A stretch of 33,127 nucleotides of DNA from Dichomitus squalens LYAD-421 SS1 (lineage: Eukaryota; Basidiomycota; Agaricomycetes; Polyporales; Polyporaceae), in NCBI RefSeq assembly GCF_000275845.1, contig NW_006766903.1, positions 454,368 to 487,494 on the forward strand, written 5' to 3'. A program made the translations under genes and the position numbers. A model generated the notes under the pieces. That model did not search any database and had not been told where the DNA came from. It saw only the letters and a list, made by a program, of their open reading frames with translations. Shown here in pieces: positions 1 through 11,593 of this stretch. The stretch's first letter is position 1, and each line of letters starts with the position of its first letter.

Positions 1-3000
1 GACAAGCAGATGGCTCAATTTGCGGGATATGGGAGACTTCATGACCATGTGAGCTACTGAACCTGGCCCCGCATCATCGCCGCACACTTCTCCGCGACGA
101 CTACTGCGGGGGCCATCGTGTGCGATCCAATGATCTCAGGAAACACAGAAGCATCACAGACCCGGAGGCCCTGAACCCCGTGCACCTTCAGCTCCGCGTC
201 GACAACGCTCTCTTGGCTTCCATGTGTCTCCTGCCCCATGCGACACGTAGACGTGTAGTGCCACGACGTCGCGGCGTTCGCACGAATGAACCTGTCTATG
301 TCGTCCTCGGTCTTGCCATCGGGCACCAGCAAGTGCTTGAGCGGGTAGCCTTGCTTGACCACGTCATCAGCAATACGCATGGCTAGACGGACCCCCTTGC
401 GGAGCGGAACGAGATCGTCCGGCGAGGTGAAGAAACCGAGGTCGACATCCGGTCTCGCGCGGGGATTGCTTGTCTGCAAGCGGACCGTACCCTCGGATTT
501 GGGGCGGATGAGGACGGTATTGAGCGTGAAGATGCCCTTGCCGGGTATGTCGTATTGGGTACTGTTGCTGGGGATGTGCATGAACTCGATGTCGGGACGG
601 TTCTTCGGGATAGATGCGTCCAGTTCGCGGGCATCATTTGTAGAGAGCGAGAGGTCTTCGTCGAGAAGACGGGTTGGGACGAACGTGGACATGAGCTCCA
701 AGGGGTGAGAGAGTATACCACGGCCAGCGACCAAATATTTCCCGAACTCGACTGCGGCTTTCAGTGGGTTCGTCTGTAGCTGATGTACGGAGTCGCGCAT
801 GGGAACCTCGAACATAATCGGAAGACCGACGTGATCTTGCTGGACATGGGATGAGAATGTGACAGGAGTAGGAACGGAGTGAACTGCCTACCAGATGGCC
901 GCCAACAGCAGGGAGATCACGAACGACAGGGATACCCTTCTGTCGCAAATGCTCCTCGGGTCCAAGACCGCTGCAACGTCTAGTTCAGTGCCACGCCACA
1001 ATCGGCGGCAAGGCATACGGACCTCAGCATCAAGATCTGTGGGGACGCGAGGGCTCCCGCGCACAGGACTACCTCCCGTCTAGCCCTAGAGAAATACTGC
1101 TGCCTAGCCAATCTCGGGTCGTTAGCCTCGAAATGCACGCCAACCGCACGAAGCTCGTCCCCCAGCCCGACCAGCTCGATTCGCGTAACGAGCGTGCTCG
1201 TGCAGATCTTCAGGCGTGACTTCCGCTCTTGAGTGAGCTGCGGAGAGAGGAACGCGCGATTGGTCGAACTCCTGTTGTGATCGTTGTCGACGATGTGGTC
1301 CGTACGGCCCACGCATGCAGCTGGTGCATCCGGGGCGTTCAGATCCGGCACTTGTTCTATGCCTGCCTTCTGCAGAGCACGTACGATGCTGTCCGCAGTC
1401 TGATATGAGCGCAAGATCGTGCAAGGGTTTGGTAGGACTCACTATTGATTTGTATGGTACGGATCTTTCGAGGTCCGGTTCTGCCAAACTCCTGCAACGT
1501 GCGTAAACCCGTTATGAACTTGCTCGGTTCAGAGACGATTTGAGTCGCCTACCGTCATGTCCACGAAACTTCGACGCTGGATGACTGGACGTCTTCTCAG
1601 ATTTCACGAAGTAAGGCTCTAGATTTTCATAGCCCCAACCAGGGTTTCCGAGCGCTTTCCACTGATTGTAATCTCCGGGGGTACCTGCCAGAACCCTCGA
1701 TTAACCCCGAGGACGCCGGTGCATCCACCCAAACAACCAACCTCGTGTGTAGAGCAGGCCGTTAATGCGTGACACGCCGCCCAGCGCCTCGGACGACATG
1801 ATTTGCGCAAACCGATTATTCGCGTTGCGCATCGGCAAGGACCACCAGGTGCGTATGGGACCATCCTTGTCGAAAATGTTCGACGACAGAAGGGGTACAC
1901 GCGAGGCCCAGGTGTCTGCAACTGGTCCGCGCTCGATGACCAGCACCGAGACGCTAGGGTCCTCGCTCAACCTCGATGCGAGCACGGACCCCGCGGTTCC
2001 ACCTGTGGGAAGCATGCATGAGTCTGCGTGTACATATATGGCCAGAGCGTTCGGAAGCGAGTACAGACCACCGACGATGATGTAGTCGTAGGTATAAGTC
2101 TCTGGACTGATTTGAGGAGCGATTGGGATGGCAACCCCAACATCTTGGGGTTTGAGTTCCGGTACAACAGTCATGAGGGAGTGCTAGTCGTTCTTGGCTG
2201 TTGATTGCTACTGAGGCAAGGAAGACCAAGGGCGTCTACTTAGATGGGCAAGTCTGGGACCTGGGGTACTGGTCGATCGGTATAAGCTGAGCGGGGCGAA
2301 TTGGAAACTTGGCGTACGTACTGTGTCCAGTCCGCGGGGGTGGCGTCCATCACATCACAGAAGACGAAGCTTTACAGGACCCGAGAGCCCTTAGAACAAC
2401 CCAGACCGTGAGACAGCATGAGTTTGATTCCCACAGCTTTGAGAGCGCTGTTGATGAAGGGACGATGGGACGGACTGCGGATAGTATGAGTAAGCGACAG
2501 TGCATGTAACCTCCCACAGTGTTCACAGAAGCTGTCAATCTGACCTATTCCGCTAGGACAGCGCCGACGACCCGAGCAATAACAGTACATGCCTTGAATA
2601 TGACACACCCAACCAACGATCGAGCTCAATAGCGATGATCGAGAACATCTTGTCTTATGTTACATGTCATTCGGTGCTTCCAGGAGGATCGTCTGGTGCC
2701 CACACAACGCACATGTGCCATAGGAGTAATAAACCCTCATCCCGACCTGAATCACCGGGGATTCGAGCTCTCAACGCATGGCGTTGGGCAGGCGCGAGCT
2801 CGAACAGCGCCATACCACACTCTAAGCCTCCTGGCCAATACCGTCTCTTGGTAGCGCTATCCTCGAAGACGACGAGGGCTCATTGAGTCGTAGGCGCAAT
2901 AACATTAGCGGACGCGGAGCGTATAGGTTTGTTCTAGAAAATGGAGGCATGCTTGCGTCTAAGATCCGCCCCGTTGGTCATGGTTTCAGTGTTCCCCGCC

Positions 3001-3260
3001 CACACCATCGGATCATAATTCTGGAGTCGAAGGCGAACTCTTACCTTTCGCATTCCTACATGGCCTCGAACAGCTCTACCCTCACGAAGAGACCACGGGC
3101 GACCCTATATCGCAGACTGCGGAGGGAGAAAAAAGCCTCAGAGCGACGCGAGCAGATGCCAACCGTCTACTTGAGGAGCCGCTGGACTCGCCGGGAACGG
3201 AGGAGTAGCGACAAGACATCATCGTGGAATGGAGAGCAAGGGACCATGACGAGTAAACAA
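1..3260. repeat. Segmental duplication, copy 1 (parental arrangement)
   Basis: This stretch, from the 3' flank of the GMC gene to about 1 kb upstream of it, recurs in the same orientation at about 10855-12810. Matching blocks are 1-158 with 10855-11630 (interrupted by a MITE), 409-757 with 11631-11966, and 2473-3260 with 11963-12810. The upstream block 2473-3260 contains no credible gene: conservation is at DNA level with indels in every frame. It probably holds the promoter region and flanking DNA of the GMC gene. Repeat boundaries are approximate because they were aligned by eye. Confidence 0.88.
54..2174 (-). CDS. GMC-family FAD-dependent alcohol oxidase/dehydrogenase (complete, 7 exons)
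   Basis: Predicted flavoenzyme that oxidises an alcohol or sugar using FAD, like aryl-alcohol oxidases and related fungal GMC enzymes. Exons by splice phase: 2174-2069, 2002-1742, 1684-1553, 1491-1443, 1388-1023, 970-892, 839-54, giving 592 aa, normal for the family. The dinucleotide-binding motif IIVGGGTAGSVLASRLSED is completed only when the first intron is removed. Further hallmarks are PGDYNQWKALG, the REVVLCAGALASPQ substrate/FAD motif, WHYTSTCRMG (first catalytic His) and IIGSHTMAPAVVVAEK (second catalytic His). No signal peptide is apparent at the N-terminus, which runs directly into the FAD fold, so an intracellular enzyme is more likely than a secreted oxidase (inference). The exon plan is nearly identical to the GMC gene at 30955, marking them as paralogues. 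A degraded third copy lies at 10.9-12.0 kb. The substrate cannot be read from the sequence. Confidence 0.95.
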
Positions 3261-6200
3261 TCCGCCGATAGGAGCCAGGACATTGCGTGAGAATCAGTCT
3301 TCGGGTTTTCCCACGGGGCGAGGTAGTCCTGCGCGTGCCCGCTTGTCCCTCCGCCAATTTTCAACGGGTGCGCTGCACGACTACTCTTCTACGATGGTAG
3401 ATGCCGCGTTCCGATATCCTCTCATTCTCCATTTCTCCAACGATGCGATTGCTGCTCGTCCCTCGCTTGACTGCTTCCGTGATTTCCTTTGCACTCGTCA
3501 GCGTTCCACGTCACCTTGCATTTGCCTGATTGCTTCGGCTCCAGTCCAGGACTCTCCGCGAGCGGTGTGCAGTACATTCGTCAACTAGCGCGCCATCGGT
3601 ATGCTTCCCATACTGTCTATCGATCTCTTACTCCCTCCAGCGTCGCCCTTGTAACCCATTTTTGAATTGGGAGCTATCGAGGCGGCGCGTAGCCTATCTA
3701 CCATATCCCGGGTCGATCGCAGTGTGGGCTGGAGCCCCTTGTGCGACGAACCCCCAATCTTGGTGCGTGGTTCGTCTTCCTTCCAATCTCGACCACTGTG
3801 CTCACAAAATTCTGTGTAGCCGGCGTGCTTTGCGTTTGCGCCTGCAGCTATGCCTCCTATCACATTTTGTTGGGGCGCTCGCTTCCGCTTGTGGATGTGG
3901 TGTAGGAGTACATCCCACCCTCACCCCACTAGCGTCGGTGCCTGTCACGGATAGTTCTTCGCTCTTTGCTCTCTCTTACCTGGGAACTTGTCTCTCGCCG
4001 CTGCTGTGCTCGCGAGGCGACGCCTGGGTGCGAATACGAAGAAGTGTCTTATCGTCCGTCACCAGTCGCCTTCCTTACTTCCGAATCAGGCCCTAGACAC
4101 ATTGGAAGCCTGTATATATATATCCTCGGGTGCGTGTTACTACGCAAGTCGCGCTTTGCCTTCATATCCTGTTTGTGCCGCGTCAGGCAAGCTCTCGTAA
4201 CCTCGTCCGAATTGCGGCTTAGATTCAGCTCAGGCCCCATCTGAAGTCTCGATGCTCAGCAACAGCGCCTCTGGTGCTCATTCGAGGGTTCTGATGCAGT
4301 GCTGTCGACCATCACCCCGCTCGCTTCCCTGTTCTAACCTCTTGCCGCTCTGCGACCGTCATGGCAGCTAGTCCTGCGTGCGCCTGAGTAGCGCGTCTAA
4401 GGAGGAGCAGACCTCTCCATGCTTCGAGATGTCCTTGAAGTAGCAGTCGTACGTCTGTCCACGACCACCCTCTCTAATCCTACCAGTGCGTCTTGAAAGG
4501 CTGTTGAGTGTGTTATCCAGGTAGCCCGCTGACAGCAGAAGCGGTGAGTGATAGTGATACGCATGTGTCACCTTTTTACGGCTCGATTCTAGGGAAAGCA
4601 TACGCAGTGTTGATCTGCTACCGCTTTCAGAACGTCTGCGCTCCTCGGGGGCAAGCCAGGCGGGTCCTCGTCTCGATTGCGACTCAGGCAGTAAGGTCAG
4701 GATGGGCTGCAAGGTTCCTCGTGAGTAACGAGGATAAAGACTTGACAGAATTGCAATCTCGTAGCGGCCTGGGCTGATAGAAAGATAGGAGACGTCATGG
4801 AGACCTTCCCTTGCGCTTTGGTCGCGAGCCAGGCGGCAACGTGAAACCCCTGGTCAGATCGAACTCGCGGACTCTCCTATCTTCTGCAATCCCTCGTCGG
4901 CCACACCACGCTAGGTGCCTGTGGCAAGTTCCGCATTTTAAAAAGGGCCCCATTCCCGACGTTTTCCTGAGCTTCGACCAGCTTGCACATCAGCCCGTAA
5001 CTAGAATAATCCTCAATTGCCTACAGTCCTGCTCAGCAGGTCACCCTCGCGTCGATGGGTGCGGGTTCGGGAATCGTCGCTATTGGATGTGAGGCCTTCG
5101 TCTACTCCCCCCTCCATCATGTTCTTCCGTTTAAGAGTCACGCCTCGCACCGCATCTGGGCAGTCCGTTCTTACCCGCCAATGGCTGCATGCAGGCGTAC
5201 TCGCCTGTGTTCCTTGTCGGTGCGCAGAGGTACTACCGCCATGGACGGCATGCGTTGTCGAGTCTTGTTTGCGTCAAGCGCTTGAAAGGTCCGGTCCGCC
5301 GCTGGGACGCTGCCGTTCTTCGCGGGGCAACAGGTGGCTCGGTAAGTGTGTCTCGAGCTCGTCCGTGCGACCACCCTCGCTTATCCTCGTGATTAGATGC
5401 ATCTCCCGAGCTGCCCTTGAACCAAGACCTAGCTCGCACGGCAAAAAAAAATTTGTAGGTCATCCACGCATGTTTGTGTCCACCGGTGTATGGTGATGCA
5501 GCCCGCGGCTAATGTACTTCGTGCGCTTATCACGTGCTCAGTAGGTTTGTCTGCAGCCCTTCGCCGGCCTCCGAAGGGGCTGGCACTGCGACCGCGCACG
5601 GCTTGCTTGACGAACCACACATATTTCGTTTCTTTTCGCAATTTTACCTCACGCTCGAAGGTCGTTTTCAGTATCATTACGCTCGTCGCGCACGACACTA
5701 TCATGACGTACAGGAAGAGAAGCCGTGACGAAAGAGTAAACTCCCCGTCGTTCTTTGGTGCACTTCACTGCGTATTCTAGGCGATTCGCGTGTATCTCTC
5801 CAATCCTCACGATACATGACTGTCTAATAGGACGCGGTGACATGATAATCACCCAATCCAACTGTCCACGCCGCCTTCTTTGAGATTGAGCCTGATGGCG
5901 TGTGGCTCCAGAGCCCAGACAGGCCGGACAGGGGACACGCCACACATCTGCTCCCATCTCCTTCAGCTGCATCTTCGTCGGCAATGTGACCTGTAATAAG
6001 ATGTCTGCGTACCTCGGAATGTGCGCGACAGCGAATGTCTCAGGCGCGGTAGCCGCGATGTGGTCTGCATCGTGCGCATGGCGGGATCATTCCGCGAACC
6101 GAGCGGCAACGCGCAGAGCTCCTCGATGTCACCTTCCAATCACATGTGGGTGCGTGTGCATCTGCTTCGCCAAAGCCGGAGGTGGCAGGAGGCGAGGCGT

Positions 6201-6399
6201 CCGGAGATGCGTTTGTACGAGCTACCGCTTGTCGGGTCCAGCGACACGCGCTCGTGCGTCTACAAGAGGAGAACCGGAGGCGAGTGTGCATCTCGACGGT
6301 GGGGTCTGAACAGGAATGCCACGAGCGGGCCCGCGACGCTGAACAAGCTCCTGTCCGCGGCCATTGAGCCTCGGGACGTCGTGATCGCTTTCCCTTCGC
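3261..6399. other. Gene-poor stretch without a supportable gene
   Basis: Open frames occur on both strands here (for example 3530-4096 and 5017-5496), but none shows a recognisable domain, a splice-linked continuation or a family motif. A 20-base segment near 4461 resembles one near 5367 (about 18 of 20 bases), which could be the trace of an old repeat. The stretch may be decayed transposon or intergenic DNA. I see no tRNA, rRNA or clear terminal repeats. Confidence 0.5.
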
Positions 6400-6600
6400 T
6401 CATTCCCATCGCTCACGACTAGCACCACCGCGACCCTGGTGATGTTTCTGCGCCTCGCCTTCGAGCTTCTCGGAGAGGTGGTAGTCCTTAGGCAAGGCTT
6501 CCCTGATTTCCTTGACAGACATCTCGCGCGCGGCGCGCTCAACAGGCTGGCGCTGCACCACGTGGTAGAACTTCTGCTGGACGGGGCGGCGCAGCTTTGT
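6400..6600 (-). pseudogene. Orphan coding-like fragment, possible 3' end of a lost gene
   Basis: Reading down from about 6600 there is an open frame of about 65 codons ending in TGA at 6400-6402. It has strong third-position G/C preference and a charged, helical composition, with segments such as RPVQQKFYHVV, EMSVKEIREALPKDYH and LSEKLEGEAQKHH. This differs from the arginine/serine-rich translations of the other frames, so it was probably coding. A TAA lies in frame just upstream (about 6616-6618). The CTAAC-like element and an AG near 6595 could instead mark an intron end, so it may be the last exon of a gene whose other exons I cannot find, or a relic. I do not recognise the family. Confidence 0.35.
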
Positions 6601-7253
6601 GGGCGTGTAGGCGGTTTAGAGCGGAGCGCCAGAGCGCCCGTCCCTCGACCGGCCAATCTGGTTCCGCCGACCCAGGCTTCCGGCCTAGCTTTACCTATTC
6701 GACTCTTCTTCTTCCCTGTGTACTGAGCTGTCGTGTGCTACGGAGCACGGAGTACAGTCATTTCTAGGCGCTGAGACCATCATGAGCGGAAGCGGCCTCC
6801 GCCATAGATCATCTGTTCTCACTCAATCCTCTAAAACTACAGACTGTATCAGAGCCAATGTCTACCCGAGATTATGCATACAACAATAGCAAGATGACAC
6901 GAAACTGGATATTTCTGACGTGCCAGGCCCAAGTTCAGCTGCATCTGGATCCTGTGCCATGCAGGCCAGGTCATCAAACATCCTGAGCGAAGGCAGGGGT
7001 TTCCGCTGATGTGATACAAACAAGCCTGTTGGAGTCTTCACTGCCTCATATATGATAGATCCTAAGAGGTTCATGTGAATAGGGTTCGATTTCGATCTTG
7101 TCGTGAGAACTCCGGCATAGGTCAACGGAAGAGCCATTTCCTGAAGGTGGCCCTCAACCGCACCCCACAGAACACTGTAACAAACACTCCGATATCCTGT
7201 GCTATAAGGACCCTCGAGCTCTTCGTGACTCTTAGTACACCGCCGACTCCACC
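6601..7253. other. Intergenic region upstream of the 7-helix membrane gene
   Basis: No gene is supportable here. The last 200 bases before the ATG at 7254 presumably hold the promoter of the membrane-protein gene, but I cannot pick out a convincing TATA element. Confidence 0.4.
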
Positions 7254-8456
7254 ATGTCAAACCTACAATCTGGTTCCCTGCCAAGTCCTCCGCCAGGGTT
7301 TACTCCCATTGCCGTCATTCGACCTTCTTTGCATGTTCTCTTAATTGGTACCATTCTACCAGCAATGCTCGTCCCTATTCTCATTATCTTGTTCGTCTTC
7401 TCGACACCGGACCTCCGGCGGAAGCCGGTCTTTATGTTCAATGTTATTGTGATTATGCTCGGAATAGCCATCGGCATATTCCACATTTATGGCCAGGTAG
7501 GCACGACACGCCAAGCAATAACAAGGGAGTGAGCTGATCCTATTACGTGTTATTAGTACCTCACTATGCTTTCTGAACCCGTCAGTAAGGCGTACAATGT
7601 CGCAGCTGCATTCCTCTTCGAATTGGCACCCACGATGGCAGATTTTGTTCTACTTCTGCGCGTATACGCAGTCTACCCTCCGCATCGACTTTCACCTGTC
7701 ACCCGCAGTGCAATATATGGGCCCTTGGTTCTGATGAAGGTTGCCCGCCTGGTAAATATGATCATGTATGGAGTCAACATGGGAACGACAACTGAGCCAG
7801 TGGCTGCTGAATTTCGTGCATGGGCCACTCCAGAGGCTAAGATTGCCTGGTTCCTTCAGACATTTGACAACACGTTGAGTGTATTCACTCCCGATTTCCC
7901 TCATCCGTTTGTTCTTAACATATACGAAAAGCTTCACCTCCATTTTGTTCCTATCACGGCTCATCCAAGGTCAAAAAAACAACAGTCAATTGACCATAGC
8001 TTCAAGTAGTCGGTGTGAGTGTTTCTCTTCATTTGTTATGAATCTCCTCCTTGCTCACTAAAACTCTGACTCTACGCCCATCGACCAGCAGCTGATAGCT
8101 ATCTCTCCCGGCTTCGAACTCTATTCTGGATAGCGACTTCGAACTTTGTCTTCCCGGTCATTCTCAACATCATACAGCTCATCTGTGCTTTTCGGGATGC
8201 GAACTTCAACGACGGGATCAACATCTACCTCATCAATGTCTACGTTCAAATTATCGGTGCCCCGCTCGCTACAATTTGGTCCATTGGCACCCAGACGACT
8301 CCCGACAAGGTTCAGATCACCCACTCCATCACTATTCCTCGTTTTGCGCACACAAGCGGGCTATACAACTCTACAAATGGCGGCTCGGACATAGAATCTA
8401 CGGCATCGAGGATAGCGCCTCATGATGTGCATGATGAGAGCAGAGACGACAAGTAG
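7254..8456 (+). CDS. Seven-transmembrane fungal protein of unknown function (4 exons)
   Basis: Predicted integral membrane protein of 336 aa. Exons 7254-7496, 7557-7873, 7932-8014 and 8089-8456 join in frame with GT..AG introns and end at TAG. Seven hydrophobic helices follow one another: LLIGTILPAMLVPILIILF, MFNVIVIMLGIAIGIFHIY, AAAFLFELAPTMADFVLLL, IYGPLVLMKVARLVNMIMY, a segment ending FTSILFLSRL, WIATSNFVFPVILNIIQL, and VYVQIIGAPLATIWSIG. The tail is hydrophilic and rich in Asp, Ser and His. The topology (short N-terminus, seven helices, polar tail) resembles a G-protein-coupled receptor, and Agaricomycetes carry large families of such proteins with unknown ligands. I see no STE3 pheromone-receptor signature. 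Receptor function is inference. The 5' splice site of intron 2 (GTTGAG) is weak, but it is the only one that restores phase. Confidence 0.87.
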
Positions 8457-9599
8457 GTGTGTGGGGAACTTTTACAACTCAGCAATCATCCTTGAACTAT
8501 TCTGATATATCTACTCTCTAGTTTCCAAACCTAACGCTCTGACAGATGCGTTGTAGAGTTCCTATCGGAAGGCTCCACCTGACTCGGTAACGCTTTATTG
8601 TGCTGTGTGATACTCAGATGGCACAGGTGCTCTGTGGTAGTGATCCGCAGCATGCGGGATGTGCCCCTTCACCGTACATATATCAGTCGGAGCCTTATAA
8701 TGGTACGATTCGAAAAAGGGATGCAATTACGATCACTGTACCTTTGGCTGTAGTAACAATCCCATGGATCATGGCAGCCATATCGTACCTTCCCGGCTAC
8801 AATAGCCCATGCGAAAAGGTCCTGAGGTAAAGGTTCAGCGCTTCCCCTCCCCTGGACGGGCGTTGGCTGGGGCCTTCGAATAGGCTAGGATCTTGTCAAC
8901 CCGCGGCAGACACGTTCCAACGTTCCACATCAGTTCGTCAGGGAATATGTGTTCCAGGAATGAACGATGCATCCTCGACCTATAAGGACCCCACGCCTTC
9001 AGGTTAGGTCCGGAAGACAGGAGAATATAGAACCGGCGTCCGAAATAGCGCTACGTTACATCAGCAAATCGTGCATCCCAATGGCCAGTAATGCCCAGGT
9101 TCTGTCTTACCGACCAGATTGGCAAGTTATTGCAAAGGGATGGCGAATACTGGCGGAAACTGGCAGAGAAGCACGAGGTATGGTCTGTTATGGCCAGACC
9201 TCGCAGGGCGCCTGGTCACTTCTGGCTGAGTGCATGGACTTCGAGTACCATACTGCGGCAGAACTTGGCCAATACTGTACATTATTGACTGAGTCAATGA
9301 ACATAGATGATCAATGAAACGGTTATTGATCTTGTTTACGAAGAATGCTGACCGGCAAACTATCACACAACCCAATTCGGTAGTTTCCATAGTCATTAAT
9401 GATTGAGCGCGGACTACTATACATGGAAGAACGGGGAAATAGAACTTAATTTACTACTACTCGCAGAGTTCGGCGTGGTTAGGGTTAGTAGCGCTAGAGC
9501 TGTCAGTGCGCAACATTGTCCAAGCCAAAGCGACCCAATAAGGAACATGAGAGACTTACACATTAGTCGAGGTGAAGACGCAGCACTAGGCTCACCGCC
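8457..9599. other. Intergenic region
   Basis: Contains only short open frames without recognisable domains (for example 8600-8830 and 8967-9317). A short telomere-like string, GGTTAGGGTTAG, occurs at 9477-9488, too short to mean much. I see no RNA gene or repeat structure here. Confidence 0.4.
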
Positions 9600-10085
9600 A
9601 AGTAATCGAAGGGATGCTTGGGCGTCGAGAACAGCAGAAGGTAGGTGTAGCTGCATTGGTCATGGACGGCGAGAAATTGCTAGCAGGGCGGCAGATATCG
9701 GCGGCGGCGCAGCAGGGTCGTAGTCGAACATGTCGATGTCAAAGACAAGCTCGTGAAGCTGTTGGGCGAATGTGGCTAGGCGGACTGTCTTCTTGTCATG
9801 GGCTGCAGGCAGGGTTTGTAGTGAGATGTTCACGACAACCGGAGAAGGAGGGAGGGGACATACACGTGCGGAGTAGACAGGGCCGATCTCAAAGTGGTGG
9901 GGTTATATGGGCAGACCTACTTCTTGAATTCGTCAGGAGTAGCGAAAGGGTTGTAGCGGAGGTAGACGTTGCCCTGAAGCATGAATACGAACTCACGGTA
10001 GGTAGAGAGCTTCGTGGGCGCGCGCTCGTGGTTGGGCAAGGTGAAGACGGACTGGAAGATCCAAGAGGTGAGGGGTTTTGGGAGC
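9600..10085 (-). pseudogene. Relic of DNA primase small (catalytic) subunit
   Basis: Three in-order blocks on the minus strand match the N-terminal third of the eukaryotic primase small subunit (PriS/Prim1/Pri1), which makes RNA primers in the polymerase alpha-primase complex. Block 1 (about 10062-9920) includes NHERAPTKL and YREFVFMLQGNVYLRY. Block 2 (about 9897-9868) is HFEIGPVYSAR, followed by a GTATGT donor and a CTGCAG acceptor. Block 3 (about 9800-9690) is KKTVRL then ELVFDIDMFDYD, which retains the paired catalytic aspartates. After a frameshift, traces of the CCxxADIC zinc/cysteine region and of the SGRRG segment continue to about 9600. The link between blocks 1 and 2 hits a stop and lacks several expected residues. 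The C-terminal two thirds are missing. No start codon fits. It is therefore a dead fragment, presumably copied from a functional gene elsewhere. Confidence 0.75.
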
Positions 10086-10854
10086 GACAGTTCAGGGCAG
10101 GGTTGGCAGGATGACAAGTTAGATTGCAAGTATAGACTGCGCGTCATCGATGGGCAGGCTTCAGTGATTTGTTGAGAGTCCATGTAGAAGGGTGAGGATC
10201 GTGAAGGGAACATCGCCCACTTGGGACAAACACGATAGCTGCGCGTCACAGGTGACCATAGGTTCAGCGCTTTTCATGTCGGGGTCAGTGAGACTTGCCA
10301 GCGAGGTGCAATGCAGTAAGCTAAAGGTAGACATAACGAGAGCCACAAGAGGTCGAGCTAGCCTGATAGACTAGGTGTGGCATCTATGGGGCACCCGTCT
10401 CTGTCCTTCCGCTCGTAAACCCGACACTGCCACTCGCCCGAATCTATCTGGCGCACGGCGCGCGAGCAGGAGGAGCGCAGAGACAGAGCTCGCCTAGCGT
10501 CACAAACCAGGAGACGGAGTAGGCGGAGGCGGAGGGAGTACGGACATGGATGAGGAGCGTGCTCGAAAGAGGGAGAAGGAGATCGGGGAGATGTTGGTCA
10601 GGGTTGCCGAGGAGGAGGCGGCTGTGGTGCAACGGCTAGTAATGACAAGTGATAGGTATGAAGTGATTGTGCAAGATACATACCTATCTACCATTGCCGG
10701 TGTCCATCTGCGCAGATGTTTAACTGCCAGATTCTGTCGGGCGAGATGGGAGTTGGCCGGTATGAGGCGGCGCTTGCGATTTCCGGGAAGGGTAGGCCAG
10801 TTTCGAGCGCCGTGGCCATGCAACACCATTGGATGATGGTTTTGCTGATGTACA
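10086..10854. other. Intergenic region between primase relic and GMC duplicate
   Basis: The plus strand carries a charged open frame from 10546 (a Glu/Arg-rich helix, then a basic stretch), but I find no splice-linked continuation or family motif and do not call it a gene. Otherwise nothing is supportable. Confidence 0.35.
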
Positions 10855-10998
10855 CATGATGAATGGATGGCTCAATCTGCGGGATATTGTGGACCTCATG
10901 GTTGGCGATGGATATCCTATAGTTCGTAGATAGCTTTTGAACCTGGCCCCGCATCATCGCCGCACACTTCTCCGCGACGACTACTGCCGGGGCCATGG

Positions 10999-11006
10999 TG
11001 TGCGAT
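10999..11006. repeat. Target-site duplication, left
   Basis: TGTGCGAT directly precedes the MITE terminus and is identical to the 8-mer at 11586-11593. Confidence 0.92.
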
Positions 11007-11585
11007 TAGTGTTCTTGGCAGAACGCTGCCACTCTGCCAGAGGCAACTGCCAAGCGGCAATCGCCATTTTGCCCGCCACCGAGACCGGCAATTTGGCGGC
11101 AGAATACACGGCGCTTGTTGAGCGCTTACTGTTAATGGAGCCGTTGCCGGTCGCTCACAGAGACAGAGTAGCCTCACTAAGAGACAGTCCTTCCGCTCTA
11201 TACTCTGGCGAGTGTTTCAATATAGCGTTGTAATTATAAGTGAGACACTTGATGGCCGCCATATTGACTGGCTTGTCTTGAGAAGTCGTCCCGGCGCCTG
11301 ACTGACCGGCTGAAACTCTCGTCTAGATGGTAAATCATCCATATGAGTGTACTCTGTTGCGGGAAGTGAATAGACAGCAAGATCTATGGATTATTCATGT
11401 TCTAAATCTTTACTCAAGAGAATGGGATATTTTCAGTGGCCTCAATGAATTGTTCTACTCACTCTCCATCGCCAGAGGCTCCCCAGAGCGCCCGTGAATC
11501 TGCCAGTATTTGCCGGCCCTGGCAATTGCCATATTTGCCAATCTGCCATTTGCCAGAGGCCGAAACTATTCTGCCCTGTACACTA
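11007..11585. mobile_element. Non-autonomous hAT-type transposon (MITE), 579 bp
   Basis: The element starts TAGTGTTCTTGGCAGAA and ends with the reverse complement of TAGTGTACAGGGCAGAA, so the 17-bp terminal inverted repeats match at 14 positions. It is flanked by perfect 8-bp direct repeats TGTGCGAT at 10999-11006 and 11586-11593. Window 119-126, in the intact GMC gene, shows the same 8-mer once and uninterrupted: a natural empty site. An 8-bp target-site duplication and TAGNG-type ends are established hallmarks of the hAT superfamily. The subterminal regions are crowded with TTGCC/TGCCA motifs in both orientations, as expected for hAT transposase binding. No transposase frame is present inside, so it would need a transposase supplied elsewhere. 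It inserted within the codons around the second catalytic His of the GMC pseudogene. Confidence 0.92.
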
Positions 11586-11593
11586 TGTGCGAT
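11586..11593. repeat. Target-site duplication, right
   Basis: TGTGCGAT directly follows the MITE terminus. The next bases, CCAATGATCTCAGG, continue exactly as in the parental GMC gene after position 126. Confidence 0.92.

Noticed and set aside
2883..3290. Plus-strand frame in the duplicated upstream block
   Set aside because: The copy at 12.4-12.8 kb has indels and stops in this frame, so it is not under coding constraint.
3530..4096. Open frame of 188 codons on the plus strand
   Set aside because: Cys/Ser/Arg-rich composition with no domain, no splice-linked neighbours and no conserved segment; looks like a chance frame.
5017..5496. Overlapping open frames on both strands
   Set aside because: Arg/Ser-rich in all frames and without motif or exon continuation.
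9477..9488. Telomere-like GGTTAGGGTTAG
   Set aside because: Fewer than two full repeats; expected by chance and no longer array nearby.
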